This document shows, piece by piece, positions 52,759 through 61,927 of a stretch of DNA of 64,000 nt (position 1 is its first letter; each line of letters begins with the position of its first letter). The stretch spans positions 62,314-126,313 of the forward strand of contig NZ_JAOVZN010000012.1 of the NCBI RefSeq assembly GCF_025717045.1. The letters run 5' to 3'. The stretch comes from Flavobacterium sp. SH_e. GTDB lineage: Bacteria > Bacteroidota > Bacteroidia > Flavobacteriales > Flavobacteriaceae. A program made the translations under genes and the position numbers. A model generated the notes under the pieces. It made no database searches and had not been told where the DNA came from. It was given only the letters and a program-made list of their open reading frames with translations.

Positions 52759-52791
52759 CCGGGAAATGTTGGCGCATTTTCCGGTTTTTTT
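52759..52791 (+). terminator. Plus-strand hairpin with T run inside a minus-strand operon
   Basis: CCGGGAAATG (52759-52768) pairs with CATTTTCCGG (52775-52784) and is followed by TTTTTTT. On the plus strand it reads as an intrinsic terminator, but the genes on both sides (SusC and FecR) are on the minus strand. It would stop antisense transcription toward fecR. Confidence 0.55.
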
Positions 52792-52870
52792 ATAACGATC
52801 CTTTTCATTTTTGGATTTTTGCTACATAGGCGTTTTTTTAATTGTTAATTATGAATTGTTAATTGATAAT

Positions 52871-54022
52871 TTACTTTATCGTTATTTTGTCTTGATTAAT
52901 AATGTAATCAATTTCGTAACTGTCGCTGAAATATTTCAAAACCACTTCAATTGGTTCATTATCAAAACGGGCATTAAAAATTTCTCTTCCTAATGTTTTA
53001 TTTCGGTTAATGAAGGTCACATTATATTGACGTTCCAGTTTTTTTATAATATCATCGAAAGAAGCATTTTTAAACACCAAGCTTCCTGTTACCCAAGCCG
53101 TATAATAATCTGTATTAACTTGTTCTGTTTTAAAAGTGGACTGTCCTTTTAAATTGGAAGCTTTAAATCCTGGCGTCAAAAACACCTGATTATCATTTGT
53201 TTTCTGATCTTTATAAAGCGAAACTTTTCCTTCAACCAATACCACATCTGTACTTGAATTATTAGCATAAGCATCTACATTGAACTTAGTTCCTAAAACC
53301 TCAACATTAACTTCCTGAGAATTAACCGTAAACGGATGCGCTTTGTCTTTGCTCACTTCAAAATAAGCTTCACCAGTCAAATACACTTGTCTGTTTTTGT
53401 TTTTACCAAACTGAACTGGATATCTCAATGCAGTTCCTGAATTAAGATGCACTAATGTTCCGTCTGATAGCTGTACTTCAATTTTTTTCCCGTACGGAAC
53501 TTTCAAGGTATTGTAAACCAATTCTCCGTCAGCTAAAGCTTTATCATAAACCAGTCTATTTTTTTCTTGCTTTCCAATGATATTTCCATCTTTATCTGTT
53601 ATCTCTTTTACTTCAGAAGTATCAATGTTTTCTGAAGAACCATTACCATATTGCAAAACAATTTCATCCACTCTTGGTACAATAACATTTTTTCTAGCTA
53701 GTTCAGAACTTGAATTTTTATAGAAATAAAATCCGCCAAGAGCCACAACCAAAATCGCTGCATATTTATAATAAGATGAAAATCTTCTCTTAGAAAAAAC
53801 ATTATTTTCCTTTTCAATTCTTTCTGAAAGCTGTTTTCTAACTTCAGAAGAATCAAAAGTGTTCAAAGCAGTATCAATTGCATAATTAGTTTTTACAAAA
53901 TCCTTAAATACAATTTGATTTTCTTCTTCTTTTAACCACTCGGTAAGCTGCTCAATTTCTTCATGAGAAGCCTGATTTGTGATAAATTTAACAATTAGTC
54001 TCTCTGACTTTTTTACTGTCAT
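52871..54022 (-). CDS. FecR family anti-sigma factor
   Basis: A 383-aa inner-membrane protein. Cytoplasmic N-terminal part (residues ~1-85, sigma-binding), one transmembrane helix (~86-102, YYKYAAILVVALGGFYFY), periplasmic FecR domain (VNVEVLGTKFNVDAY, VVLVEGKVSLY), and C-terminal DUF4974 (FDDIIKKLERQYNVTFINRN), which binds the STN domain of the receptor. It is divergent from the sigma gene (54302), whereas the usual order in this phylum is sigma-FecR-SusC in one direction. Confidence 0.93.
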   Translation of the reverse strand: MTVKKSERLIVKFITNQASHEEIEQLTEWLKEEENQIVFKDFVKTNYAIDTALNTFDSSEVRKQLSERIEKENNVFSKRRFSSYYKYAAILVVALGGFYFYKNSSSELARKNVIVPRVDEIVLQYGNGSSENIDTSEVKEITDKDGNIIGKQEKNRLVYDKALADGELVYNTLKVPYGKKIEVQLSDGTLVHLNSGTALRYPVQFGKNKNRQVYLTGEAYFEVSKDKAHPFTVNSQEVNVEVLGTKFNVDAYANNSSTDVVLVEGKVSLYKDQKTNDNQVFLTPGFKASNLKGQSTFKTEQVNTDYYTAWVTGSLVFKNASFDDIIKKLERQYNVTFINRNKTLGREIFNARFDNEPIEVVLKYFSDSYEIDYIINQDKITIK

Positions 54023-54263
54023 TTTAGTCGTTTTTTAATATTATTACGAAGCCAAAAAACAAAACCCTAACAATTTGATAAAGTTTTTTTCATTTTACTG
54101 ATTTTTTTCTTTTCACAAGTCTTTTCTTTCAATAAAACTCGACTAATTTGATAGAAATTATAAGGTAAAAAATTTATATTTGCATTTTATTCTTTTTTTA
54201 TTTGTAATAATTTTCAAATAGAAAGGCAAAAAAGAAGGTCTTTTTATGAAATTCAGCTCACTT

Positions 54264-54296
54264 TTTGACCTAAAAAACTATTAATTTATATATTTG
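54264..54296 (+). promoter_or_regulatory. Promoter of the ECF sigma gene
   Basis: TTTG (54264-54267) and TATATTTG (54289-54296), 21 nt apart, a perfect match. The start codon at 54302 is only 5 nt after the -7 element, so the mRNA has almost no leader. A weaker second candidate has TATATTTG at 54175-54182. Confidence 0.75.
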
Positions 54297-54301
54297 TTTT
54301 T

Positions 54302-54913
54302 ATGAAGATGGATGATTACAGCGATAATACTACACTAATTGAGTCTCTAAAAAATGGAGATGAAAGTGCTTACACCTATCTTATTGACACGTATCATCAT
54401 AAACTTTGTGTGTATGCCAACAGTTTGGTGAAAAATGTTTACAGCGCCGAAGATATCGTTCAGAATGTCTTTATAAAAGTTTGGGAACAACGCACAAGAT
54501 TAAAAACAGAACACTCTTTAAAAAGCTTTCTGTATAAAATGGTTTACAATGAGTTTATCGATTTGTACCGAAAAAACCAGTCTTTATTTTCACTAGAAAA
54601 ATCATATTATGATGCTTTAAACGGAATTGTTCAGGAAGAAGATTCTGAATCTTTTCAAAGGGTTTTGAATGCGGTCAACAAAGAAATTCAAAACTTACCG
54701 CCAAAATGTAAAGAGGTTTTTATTTTGAGTAAAAAAGAAGGCTTAACAAATATTGAAATTGCAGAACATTTGGATGTTTCTATCAAAACGGTCGAAGCGC
54801 AGATTACCAAAGCGTTCTCTATTCTGCGCACTTCTTTGGAAGAAAAAGTAAAAAGCGTTTTATTCCTTCTGTTTTCTGCTAAAAAAAAATTCAGACTAAA
54901 TAATTTAATCTGA
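54302..54913 (+). CDS. ECF sigma factor, FecI-like
   Basis: A 203-aa RNA polymerase sigma factor. Sigma-2 region at ~20-95 (AYTYLIDTYHHKLCVYANSL, AEDIVQNVFIKVWEQR) and sigma-4 at ~130-185 (LPPKCKEVFILSKKEGLTNI, then EIAEHLDVSIKTVEAQITKA), of the Bacteroidota SusC-linked type. Divergent from FecR with a 279-nt spacer. Two ATG codons (54302, 54308) can serve as start. Regulates the SusC/D locus, by analogy. Confidence 0.92.
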   Translation: MKMDDYSDNTTLIESLKNGDESAYTYLIDTYHHKLCVYANSLVKNVYSAEDIVQNVFIKVWEQRTRLKTEHSLKSFLYKMVYNEFIDLYRKNQSLFSLEKSYYDALNGIVQEEDSESFQRVLNAVNKEIQNLPPKCKEVFILSKKEGLTNIEIAEHLDVSIKTVEAQITKAFSILRTSLEEKVKSVLFLLFSAKKKFRLNNLI

Positions 54914-54948
54914 ATAATCTTTCTTCTTGTTTCTTTTTTCTAAAAGTC

Positions 54949-55671
54949 TCAAAACTCCAAAACTGGCGTCTTCATATCGTGGTACAAAAGAACTTTCCAA
55001 TTTTGTTCTTTTGCTTCCTGCTCCCATTTTTTTCTTGATTCCATTGCTCGTTTTCCATCGAAATCTGTTTTGTAGGCAACGTGCATTTTCAAATATATTT
55101 TTTGTGGAAGATCATCTGCTCCATAAAATACAATTTCGTTATCAGCCTTAATCCAAAATACTTGATGAAACTTTGTATGCCCAGCCGAAACTTCAAAGAA
55201 AATTTCATCTGTAATATTTCCGCTGTCCTCATTTAGCAATTCAACATTCGGTAATTTTTCAAGCTGATTTAATATTTCTGGAACGTAAGAAGGATTTTGC
55301 AATTGCTCTAAAGCAAAATCTATTTCTCGTTTTTGAATATAAATAGTTGCGTTTGGAAAATTTTGAACGAATTGATCATTTTTAAAATAACCGATTCCTT
55401 CAATGTGATCTTTATGCAAATGCGAAACCAGAACTTTCGTAATCTGTTGAGGTTCAATATTATTTTTTCTTAGCATTTCATAAATAAATGGCACTCCATT
55501 GTTTACAAATCCTAAACCGAAATCTAATAAAATAATATCATTATCTGTAATAACAACAAAAGGCTGAATTGCCATTTTTAAACCTGATTCGGTTGTTTCT
55601 TCTGTCAAAAGCTGAAATTCTTTTTTAGAATTAGCAATGTAATTTCCTTCTTGTAGAGCAATTATTTTCAT
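54949..55671 (-). CDS. MBL-fold metallo-hydrolase
   Basis: A 240-aa protein with the zinc motif His84-x-His86-x-Asp88-His89 (VSHLHKDHIEG), further ligands in SAGHTKFHQVF and the late histidine in LLYHDMKTPVLEF. No signal peptide. Resembles lactonase-type or general metallo-hydrolases; substrate is not known. Divergent from a LysR gene with 103 nt between, which may regulate it. Confidence 0.88.
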   Translation of the reverse strand: MKIIALQEGNYIANSKKEFQLLTEETTESGLKMAIQPFVVITDNDIILLDFGLGFVNNGVPFIYEMLRKNNIEPQQITKVLVSHLHKDHIEGIGYFKNDQFVQNFPNATIYIQKREIDFALEQLQNPSYVPEILNQLEKLPNVELLNEDSGNITDEIFFEVSAGHTKFHQVFWIKADNEIVFYGADDLPQKIYLKMHVAYKTDFDGKRAMESRKKWEQEAKEQNWKVLLYHDMKTPVLEF

Positions 55672-55719
55672 TTTATTCTTCTGTGATTTTTAGAACAAAG
55701 CAAAGTTCTTAAGAATTTC

Positions 55720-55727
55720 TATATTTG
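55720..55727 (+). promoter_or_regulatory. -7 element in front of the LysR gene
   Basis: TATATTTG matches the Bacteroidota -7 consensus, 47 nt before the LysR start. A clear -33 element at the right distance is not seen. Confidence 0.45.
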
Positions 55728-55774
55728 TAAAACCTTATTTTTCGATATAATCAATCGATAAAACCGATTTAGAA

Positions 55775-56650
55775 ATGGAACTTCGTCAGCTTAAATATTT
55801 CTTAAAAGCAAAAGAATTATTGAATTTTACTGAAGCAGCTTCGGTACTTTATATTAGCCAAAGCACTTTATCACAACAAATTAAACAATTGGAAGATGAG
55901 CTTCAAGTTCCGCTTTTTAACAGAATTGGAAAACGAATTACATTGACAGAAGCTGGAGAATTATTTTCGGTTTACGCACAGCAGTCGGTCAACAAAGCTT
56001 CTGACGGACTCCAATTATTAAAAGATTTAAATAAACTCGAAACTGGAAAAATTGCCATTGGTGTTACGTATGCTTTACGCCATGTCGTTACCAAGGCTTT
56101 GATTTTGTTTAGCTCTGAATATCCGAAAATTCAATTCGAAATCATTTTTGGAACTTCGCAGGAATTAATTCAAAAACTAAATCATTTTCAACTCGATGTG
56201 ATTCTGACTTTCGAAGAAATTGCTTCTGAGGCTCATTTCAAATATTTGGAATTGTTTACTTCGCCAATGGCTTTGGTTACATCTTCTGAAACTTCTTTAA
56301 AAAATAAAAAAACAATTTCTCTGGAAGAAATCAGCACGTTACCGCTTGCCATGCCTGCAGGCGGCTTTAGCACAACTCAGTTTATTAGCAGAGCTTTTGA
56401 AAAAAGTAATTTATACCCAAAAGTCACCATTGAAATAAACGATATTCCAACTTTATTGGAACTTATTAAAACAGGAAAATGGCATACGATCTTGACAAAA
56501 ACTACAATTGAAGACGAAAAAGATTTGTACGCCATTCCTATAAAAGGAGAAAATATGACGCGAACGGCGATGCTTATTTCTCTGAAAGAAGTGTATGAGA
56601 AAAAAGCGGTAAAGTCATTTTTGAAAATTTTGGTGGAGAATTTAAAATAA
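55775..56650 (+). CDS. LysR family transcriptional regulator
   Basis: A 291-aa protein. N-terminal winged helix-turn-helix (MELRQLKYFLKAKELLNFTE, ISQSTLSQQIKQLEDELQVP) and C-terminal substrate-binding domain (residues ~90-290). Divergent from the MBL hydrolase gene; LysR regulators commonly control a divergent neighbour in response to its substrate. The effector is unknown. Confidence 0.92.
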   Translation: MELRQLKYFLKAKELLNFTEAASVLYISQSTLSQQIKQLEDELQVPLFNRIGKRITLTEAGELFSVYAQQSVNKASDGLQLLKDLNKLETGKIAIGVTYALRHVVTKALILFSSEYPKIQFEIIFGTSQELIQKLNHFQLDVILTFEEIASEAHFKYLELFTSPMALVTSSETSLKNKKTISLEEISTLPLAMPAGGFSTTQFISRAFEKSNLYPKVTIEINDIPTLLELIKTGKWHTILTKTTIEDEKDLYAIPIKGENMTRTAMLISLKEVYEKKAVKSFLKILVENLK

Positions 56651-56784
56651 TCTATCATAATAAAGTTTTTACACATAGAAACATAGACTTTGTAAAAACT
56701 AAAAAGATATCTGAAAGGAAATAGTATCCCTTCCAAATCAATGGAGGGGAGTTTTAAGAACTATAAAAAAAGGAAATAAAAATG

Positions 56785-57441
56785 TTATAAATTCATCTTT
56801 TTGGCATCTTCAACAAATTGCTTTAATCCAATATCTGTTAAAGGATGTTTTAAAAGACCTTTTATCGCAGAAAGTGGTCCAGTCATTACATCTGATCCAA
56901 TTTTAGCACAATTGATAATATGCATGGTATGTCGCACAGAAGCCGATAAAATTTGAGTTTTATAATTATAATTATCGTAAATTTCTCTAATTTCTGAAAT
57001 TAAATGCATTCCATCTGTCGAAACATCATCTAAACGTCCTAAGAACGGAGAAACATAAGTTGCTCCTGCTTTAGCGGCAAGCAAAGCCTGACCTGCCGAA
57101 AATACTAAAGTTACATTGGTACGAATTCCCTTTGAAGAAAAATATTTACAGGCTTTTACACCGTCGCCAATCATGGGCAGTTTCACTACGATTTGAGGGT
57201 GTAAAGCCGCAAGTTCTTCTCCTTCTTTCACCATTCCTTCGAAGTCGGTTGAGATTACCTCAGCTGAAACATCTCCATCAACAATATTGCAAATTGCAAA
57301 ATAGTGATTTAAAATGTTTTGTTTTCCTGTAATACCTTCTTTTGCCATTAAAGACGGATTGGTGGTTACACCGTCTAAAACGCCTAAAGCCTGCGCTTCT
57401 TCAATGTCTTGAAGATTGGCAGTGTCAATAAAAAATTTCAT
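56785..57441 (-). CDS. Transaldolase / fructose-6-phosphate aldolase-type
   Basis: A 218-aa protein of the short TalC/FSA type. It moves a dihydroxyacetone unit in the pentose phosphate pathway by a Schiff base on Lys87 (IVVKLPM); VTTNPSL (residues ~25-31) and the C-terminal KQFVEDAKK are typical. It lies after xylose isomerase in the same direction, 435 nt away, and should process xylulose-5-phosphate made by the xylA/xylB products. True transaldolase versus FSA activity cannot be separated by eye. Confidence 0.9.
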   Translation of the reverse strand: MKFFIDTANLQDIEEAQALGVLDGVTTNPSLMAKEGITGKQNILNHYFAICNIVDGDVSAEVISTDFEGMVKEGEELAALHPQIVVKLPMIGDGVKACKYFSSKGIRTNVTLVFSAGQALLAAKAGATYVSPFLGRLDDVSTDGMHLISEIREIYDNYNYKTQILSASVRHTMHIINCAKIGSDVMTGPLSAIKGLLKHPLTDIGLKQFVEDAKKMNL

Positions 57442-57481
57442 AAGTTTTTTGGTTTAAGTTAAAAGTATTTTTGCGTAAAAA

Positions 57482-57514
57482 AACTTTGTCAAAGTTTAAA
57501 ACTTTGACAAAGTT
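57482..57514. repeat. Palindromic hairpin, copy of the 42232 element
   Basis: Arms AACTTTGTCAAAGTTT (57482-57497) and complement (57499-57514). The arms are identical to those at 42232-42264, 15 kb away, so this is a dispersed repeat. Confidence 0.7.
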
Positions 57515-57822
57515 CTGAGTATGCTTTAGTAAGTGAAAAATGTGTATTTCGATTGATTCTGCTCTTCAAAAAAACTTCAATAAAAAATACTCACTTATTA
57601 TTTTATCAAACTGACTTTTTATTCGTTTCGATTTTCAAAAAACAGTAACTAAACCTTCAATCTATTTTTCTAAATCTCAATTTAAAAAAGCCATAATCTT
57701 AATACACATTTTCGAAGTTTTTATCTAAAAAAATCATTTTTAAATAAAATAACGTTTTATGGCTATCATATTTAAAATTAAAACTCTTTTTAGATTTTCT
57801 GCCTCACTAAGTTTTTTTAAAG

Positions 57823-57855
57823 AAACCTGACAGGTTTTAAAAACCTGTCAGGTTT
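57823..57855. terminator. Long hairpin after xylA
   Basis: Perfect 15-bp arms AAACCTGACAGGTTT (57823-57837) and complement (57841-57855), 3-nt loop. Likely transcript end of the xylose genes on the minus strand; the arm is itself partly palindromic like the element at 57482. Confidence 0.6.
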
Positions 57856-57875
57856 AATGTAGAATACTTTACCAA

Positions 57876-59201
57876 TTAAATATATTGGTTGATGATATTT
57901 TCAAACAATTCTTGTTTACCACTTTGAAGATTTAATTCTCCATTTTCGTGAGCGATAGAATAAAGATCTTTCAAGCTTAATTTTCCATCAGCAAAATCTT
58001 TACCTTTTCCAGAATCGAAAGAGCTGTATCTTTCTTTTCTTAATTTCTCGTAAGGAGAAGAAGAAATGATTTTATCCGCAGTCAATAACGCTCTTGCAAA
58101 AGTATCAGCTCCGCCAATGTGCGCTAAGAAAACATCTTCTAAATCTGTAGAGTTTCTTCTGATTTTAGCATCAAAGTTAACTCCACCGCCTTGTAATCCG
58201 CCAGCTTTTAAGAAAACTAACATTGCTTCAGTAGTTTCTTGAATGTTATTTGGGAACTGGTCTGTATCCCAACCATTTTGGTAATCACCTCTGTTTGCAT
58301 CGATGCTTCCTAACATTCCCGCTTTTGCAGCAACTTCTAATTCGTGTTGGAAAGTGTGCTGTGCCAATGTAGCGTGGTTTACTTCGATATTGATTTTGAA
58401 ATCTTTGTCTAAACCATAGTTTTTCAAGAATCCAATTGCTGTAGCTGAGTCAAAATCGTATTGGTGTTTTGATGGCTCCATTGGTTTTGGTTCGATGAAG
58501 AAAGTTCCTTTAAAACCTTGTGCTCTTGCATAGTCTCTAGACATTGCTAAGAATTGTGCCATATGGTCTAATTCTCTTCCCATATCTGTGTTTAGCAAAG
58601 ACATATAACCTTCTCTACCGCCCCAGAATACATAGTTTTCTCCGCCTAAGGCAATTGTAGCATCCAAAGCCAATTTTACTTGTCCACCCGCTCTTGCTAC
58701 TACATTAAAATCTGGATTTGTAGCCGCTCCGTTCATGAATCTTGGGTTTGAGAAGCAGTTTGAAGTTCCCCAAAGCAACTTAATTCCAGAATCTGCTTTT
58801 TTCTGTTTTAAGTAATCCGTAATGAAAGCTAAACGTTTTTCAGATTCTGCAAAAGTTGCTCCTTCAGCAATCAAATCATAATCGTGGAAACAGAAATAAT
58901 CGAATCCCATTTTGCTAATAAATTCAAAAGCAGCATCCGCTTTATCTTTTGCGGCTTGATATGGATCTGATGAAGCATCCCAAGCAAATTGCTGTGTTCC
59001 TGGTCCGAATGGATCGCTACCTTGTCCGCAGAATGTATGCCAGTAAGCAATAGCAAATTTAAAGTGCTCACGCATCGTTTTTCCAGCTACAACTTGCTCT
59101 GGATTGTAATATTTAAATGCCAACGGATTGTCAGATTCTTTTCCTTCAAACTTAATTTGGCCAATACCTTTGTAGTATTCTTTATCTCCTAAAACTATCA
59201 T
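57876..59201 (-). CDS. xylA: Xylose isomerase
   Basis: A 441-aa enzyme converting D-xylose to D-xylulose with two divalent metals. Signatures: FCFHDYDLIAEG (His106, Asp109), FFIEPKPMEPSKHQYD with the metal-binding Glu, NIEVNHATLAQHTFQHE and SIDANRGDYQNGWDTDQFP. Length matches family (about 440 aa). It follows xylulokinase by 8 nt in the same direction. Start ATG 59201 is well supported. Confidence 0.96.
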   Translation of the reverse strand: MIVLGDKEYYKGIGQIKFEGKESDNPLAFKYYNPEQVVAGKTMREHFKFAIAYWHTFCGQGSDPFGPGTQQFAWDASSDPYQAAKDKADAAFEFISKMGFDYFCFHDYDLIAEGATFAESEKRLAFITDYLKQKKADSGIKLLWGTSNCFSNPRFMNGAATNPDFNVVARAGGQVKLALDATIALGGENYVFWGGREGYMSLLNTDMGRELDHMAQFLAMSRDYARAQGFKGTFFIEPKPMEPSKHQYDFDSATAIGFLKNYGLDKDFKINIEVNHATLAQHTFQHELEVAAKAGMLGSIDANRGDYQNGWDTDQFPNNIQETTEAMLVFLKAGGLQGGGVNFDAKIRRNSTDLEDVFLAHIGGADTFARALLTADKIISSSPYEKLRKERYSSFDSGKGKDFADGKLSLKDLYSIAHENGELNLQSGKQELFENIINQYI

Positions 59202-59209
59202 TTGATTTT

Positions 59210-60691
59210 TTATTTATTTGTTAATATTAATTCTAATTCTTGTTTCCATTTCTGATAAGCCGTTTCATATTCCTCTTTATTTTTTAGAGGCAAAAAGGTC
59301 ATTACGTGATCGTTTGTTGTAATTCCTGAACCAAATTTTTCAAAGTCACCATCTGTCAAGCCTACAGCTCTTGCTGCTCCTACAGCTCCAGTTGTGTTGT
59401 AAATTTCAATTTCATGTCCAATTAATGTTGCAACGGTATTAGAGAAAATTTCAGAACGGAATAGATTATCATTTCCGGCCCTGATTACATTAATCGTTGC
59501 ATTATCATCTTTCAAACATTCCATTCCGTACACAAAAGAAAATGCAATTGCTTCCAAAGACGCTCTGAATAAATGCGCGTTGGTATGAATATTAAAATTC
59601 AGGTTTAAAATATGAGATCCGATGTTTTTATTATTGAACATTCTTTCTGCGCCATTTCCAAACGGAATTACAACCAGTCCTTGCGAACCTACATTTATCT
59701 GAGATGCTTTTTCATTCATTTCTTCATACGATTCATTTCCGATATTGTTTCGCATCCATCGGTATTGAATTCCTGCTCCGTTTATATTCAGCAATTTTCC
59801 AACTCTCGGATTCGATCCTGTATAATTTACATGAACGAAGTTGTTGACACGAGTACTTTTTCCTGAATTTGTTTCTGTCACGGCATAGAAAACGCCTGAC
59901 GTACCTCCTGTTGCCGCAACTTCTCCCGGACGAAGCACGTTTAATGACAACGCATTATTTGGCTGATCTCCCGCTCTATATACAATCGGAATTCCTGCTG
60001 GAAGACCCGATTCTTGCGAAGCTTTTTCAGTAACAACACCTTGATTCGTAAAATTTTCTACAATTTTTGGAGTCAATCCTGTGTCAATTCCGTAATATTC
60101 TAAAAGCCAATCGGCTACTTTATTTTCTTTATAATCCCAAAGCATTCCTTCAGACAAACCGTTTTTGGTTGTCGTAACTTCGCCTGTTAATTTCAAAGCG
60201 ATGTAATCTCCAGGAAGCATGTATTTTGAAATTTTATTGTAGACTTCCGGTTCATTTTCTTTCACCCATTTCAATTTCGAAGCCGTAAAATTTCCTGGCG
60301 AATTCAATAAATGTGACATACATTTTTCTTCTCCAATTTCGGCGAAAGCCTTATTTCCAATTTCAACCGCACGGCTGTCACACCATATAATTGAATTTCG
60401 AAGTGCATTTCCAACTTCATCAACAATTACCAATCCGTGCATTTGGTACGAAATACCAATTCCTTGAATTTTAGATGCGTCAATATTAGCTTCTTTAATT
60501 GCTCTTTTCGTTGCTGTACAAATGTACTGCCACCACATTTCAGGATCTTGCTCTGCCCAGTCTGGGTGAATCGAAAGGATTTCCATTTCGTTCTGAGGTT
60601 CATTCAAAACGATCACTTTTTTACCCGTTTCTGCTTCAACAATTGCTGCTTTCACAGAAGAACTTCCAATATCATAACCGATATAATACAT
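59210..60691 (-). CDS. xylB: Xylulokinase
   Basis: A 493-aa FGGY-family kinase phosphorylating D-xylulose. Signatures: YIGYDIGSSSVKAAIV (residues 3-18, phosphate site), GISYQMHGLVIVD, IWCDSRAVE, AGDQPNNAL, GGTSGVFYAV. It follows the regulator gene by 3 nt and precedes xylose isomerase by 8 nt, a tight operon. Family length matches. Confidence 0.94.
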   Translation of the reverse strand: MYYIGYDIGSSSVKAAIVEAETGKKVIVLNEPQNEMEILSIHPDWAEQDPEMWWQYICTATKRAIKEANIDASKIQGIGISYQMHGLVIVDEVGNALRNSIIWCDSRAVEIGNKAFAEIGEEKCMSHLLNSPGNFTASKLKWVKENEPEVYNKISKYMLPGDYIALKLTGEVTTTKNGLSEGMLWDYKENKVADWLLEYYGIDTGLTPKIVENFTNQGVVTEKASQESGLPAGIPIVYRAGDQPNNALSLNVLRPGEVAATGGTSGVFYAVTETNSGKSTRVNNFVHVNYTGSNPRVGKLLNINGAGIQYRWMRNNIGNESYEEMNEKASQINVGSQGLVVIPFGNGAERMFNNKNIGSHILNLNFNIHTNAHLFRASLEAIAFSFVYGMECLKDDNATINVIRAGNDNLFRSEIFSNTVATLIGHEIEIYNTTGAVGAARAVGLTDGDFEKFGSGITTNDHVMTFLPLKNKEEYETAYQKWKQELELILTNK

Positions 60692-60694
60692 AAC

Positions 60695-61702
60695 TTACAA
60701 TGATTCTCTTATTATTAATTTAGTCGGCACATAACACTGCGTTTCTTCGTCATGTGTAATAAATGCCGCTGCTTTGGTTCCTAATTCGTTAAAATCAGTC
60801 GAAACAACTGAAATTCCTTTGTATATAAATTTTTTCATTGGCGTTTCATTGTACGAAAGAAAACCAACATCTTTTCCTGGTTCAAAATCCTTCTCTTTGC
60901 ATTGCTCTAAAAAGTATCCCAAAATCCTGTCGCTCACACTTATATAAGCAATTCCTTTCTCAATATCGAACTTTTTCGGATCAGTGAGAATATCATACTC
61001 AAAACCAAAATCAGCACAGAATTTCTTGAAAAATTCTACCGTTTCCCACGGATGATTTGTGAAATCTGGATATATAAAATCTATTTTTTTATACTTTTTA
61101 AACAAATCAACCGCTTCTTTTAAAGCATCATAAAACGCCTTCCCAAAATCTTGAAAAACATAATTATTAGCTTTGTCAGCCTTTATATTCCAGTCAATAA
61201 GAAGCAATTTATCTTTTGAAATTGCCGATAATGCTGGCGGAATAGCCGCGTGGTCAAAATTCATCACCACATATTTGTAATACTTGCCGATTCCGTTATT
61301 GATGATCGTTTTAAAAACATCAATATTATAATGATGAAACTGTACATCAATAATCACATTATCCGGCAGATTATTCACAACCGAATGATACAAAACCTCT
61401 TTATAAGCTTTAAAAGTATCTAAAACCAAAAGCACTTTTCTCGTTTCACCCGCCACATAATAGCCTTTGTTCGGCACGGAATCAATTACCTTTTGATCCT
61501 TTAAAATCGTGTACGCCTTAAAAACCGTGTCTCTCGAAAGCTGATACGTTTTGCAAATCACATTCACAGACGGAAGCAAATCTCCCTTTTGCAAAATATT
61601 CTCCGCAATGGCATTTGTAATTCCGTCAACCAATTGCTGGTACTTCGGAATATCACTTTCGTGATTAATTATAAACTCAAATTTTTCTTCTTCTTTTGAC
61701 AT
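60695..61702 (-). CDS. GntR-type regulator with LacI-like sugar-binding domain
   Basis: A 335-aa protein. N-terminal GntR winged helix (residues ~15-80, PKYQQLVDGITNAIAENILQ, SVNVICKTYQLSRDTVFKAY) and a C-terminal LacI/periplasmic-binding-like domain, the AraR type of architecture. Probable sensor of xylose or arabinose that controls its own operon with xylB and xylA. A tandem 10-nt repeat directly upstream of the start (61704-61723) is a candidate operator or leader feature. Confidence 0.88.
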   Translation of the reverse strand: MSKEEEKFEFIINHESDIPKYQQLVDGITNAIAENILQKGDLLPSVNVICKTYQLSRDTVFKAYTILKDQKVIDSVPNKGYYVAGETRKVLLVLDTFKAYKEVLYHSVVNNLPDNVIIDVQFHHYNIDVFKTIINNGIGKYYKYVVMNFDHAAIPPALSAISKDKLLLIDWNIKADKANNYVFQDFGKAFYDALKEAVDLFKKYKKIDFIYPDFTNHPWETVEFFKKFCADFGFEYDILTDPKKFDIEKGIAYISVSDRILGYFLEQCKEKDFEPGKDVGFLSYNETPMKKFIYKGISVVSTDFNELGTKAAAFITHDEETQCYVPTKLIIRESL

Positions 61703-61703
61703 A

Positions 61704-61723
61704 CCGTTCTGTTCCGTTCTGTT
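61704..61723. promoter_or_regulatory. Tandem 10-nt repeat before the regulator start
   Basis: CCGTTCTGTT occurs twice head to tail directly in front of the start codon (61702). On the transcribed minus strand it reads AACAGAACGG twice. Candidate operator or translation element for the pentose operon. Confidence 0.4.
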
Positions 61724-61927
61724 ATGCTAAAGTAGATAAAAATATTTTATAAAAAATTATTTTTTAGATTAAAATTGTTATTTTTTTAATGCATTATGTT
61801 TAATAATTTGCGCGTGCCCCTCCAAGTCGAGCTATCCATTTCAAGTCTTCGCTCTTCCTTCGCCAGGCTGGCTTTCCACTTCTATCTCTCACGCAAAACA
61901 GTTTAAGAAGAACATTAATAATAAAGC

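Larger units (their letters stand above)
57442..57875. other. 434-nt spacer with two long hairpins
   Basis: Holds two perfect inverted repeats (57482-57514 and 57823-57855) and AT-rich DNA; no ORF. The second hairpin lies 20 nt after the xylA stop (minus strand) and can serve as a terminator, so transaldolase may have its own promoter here. Confidence 0.6.
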
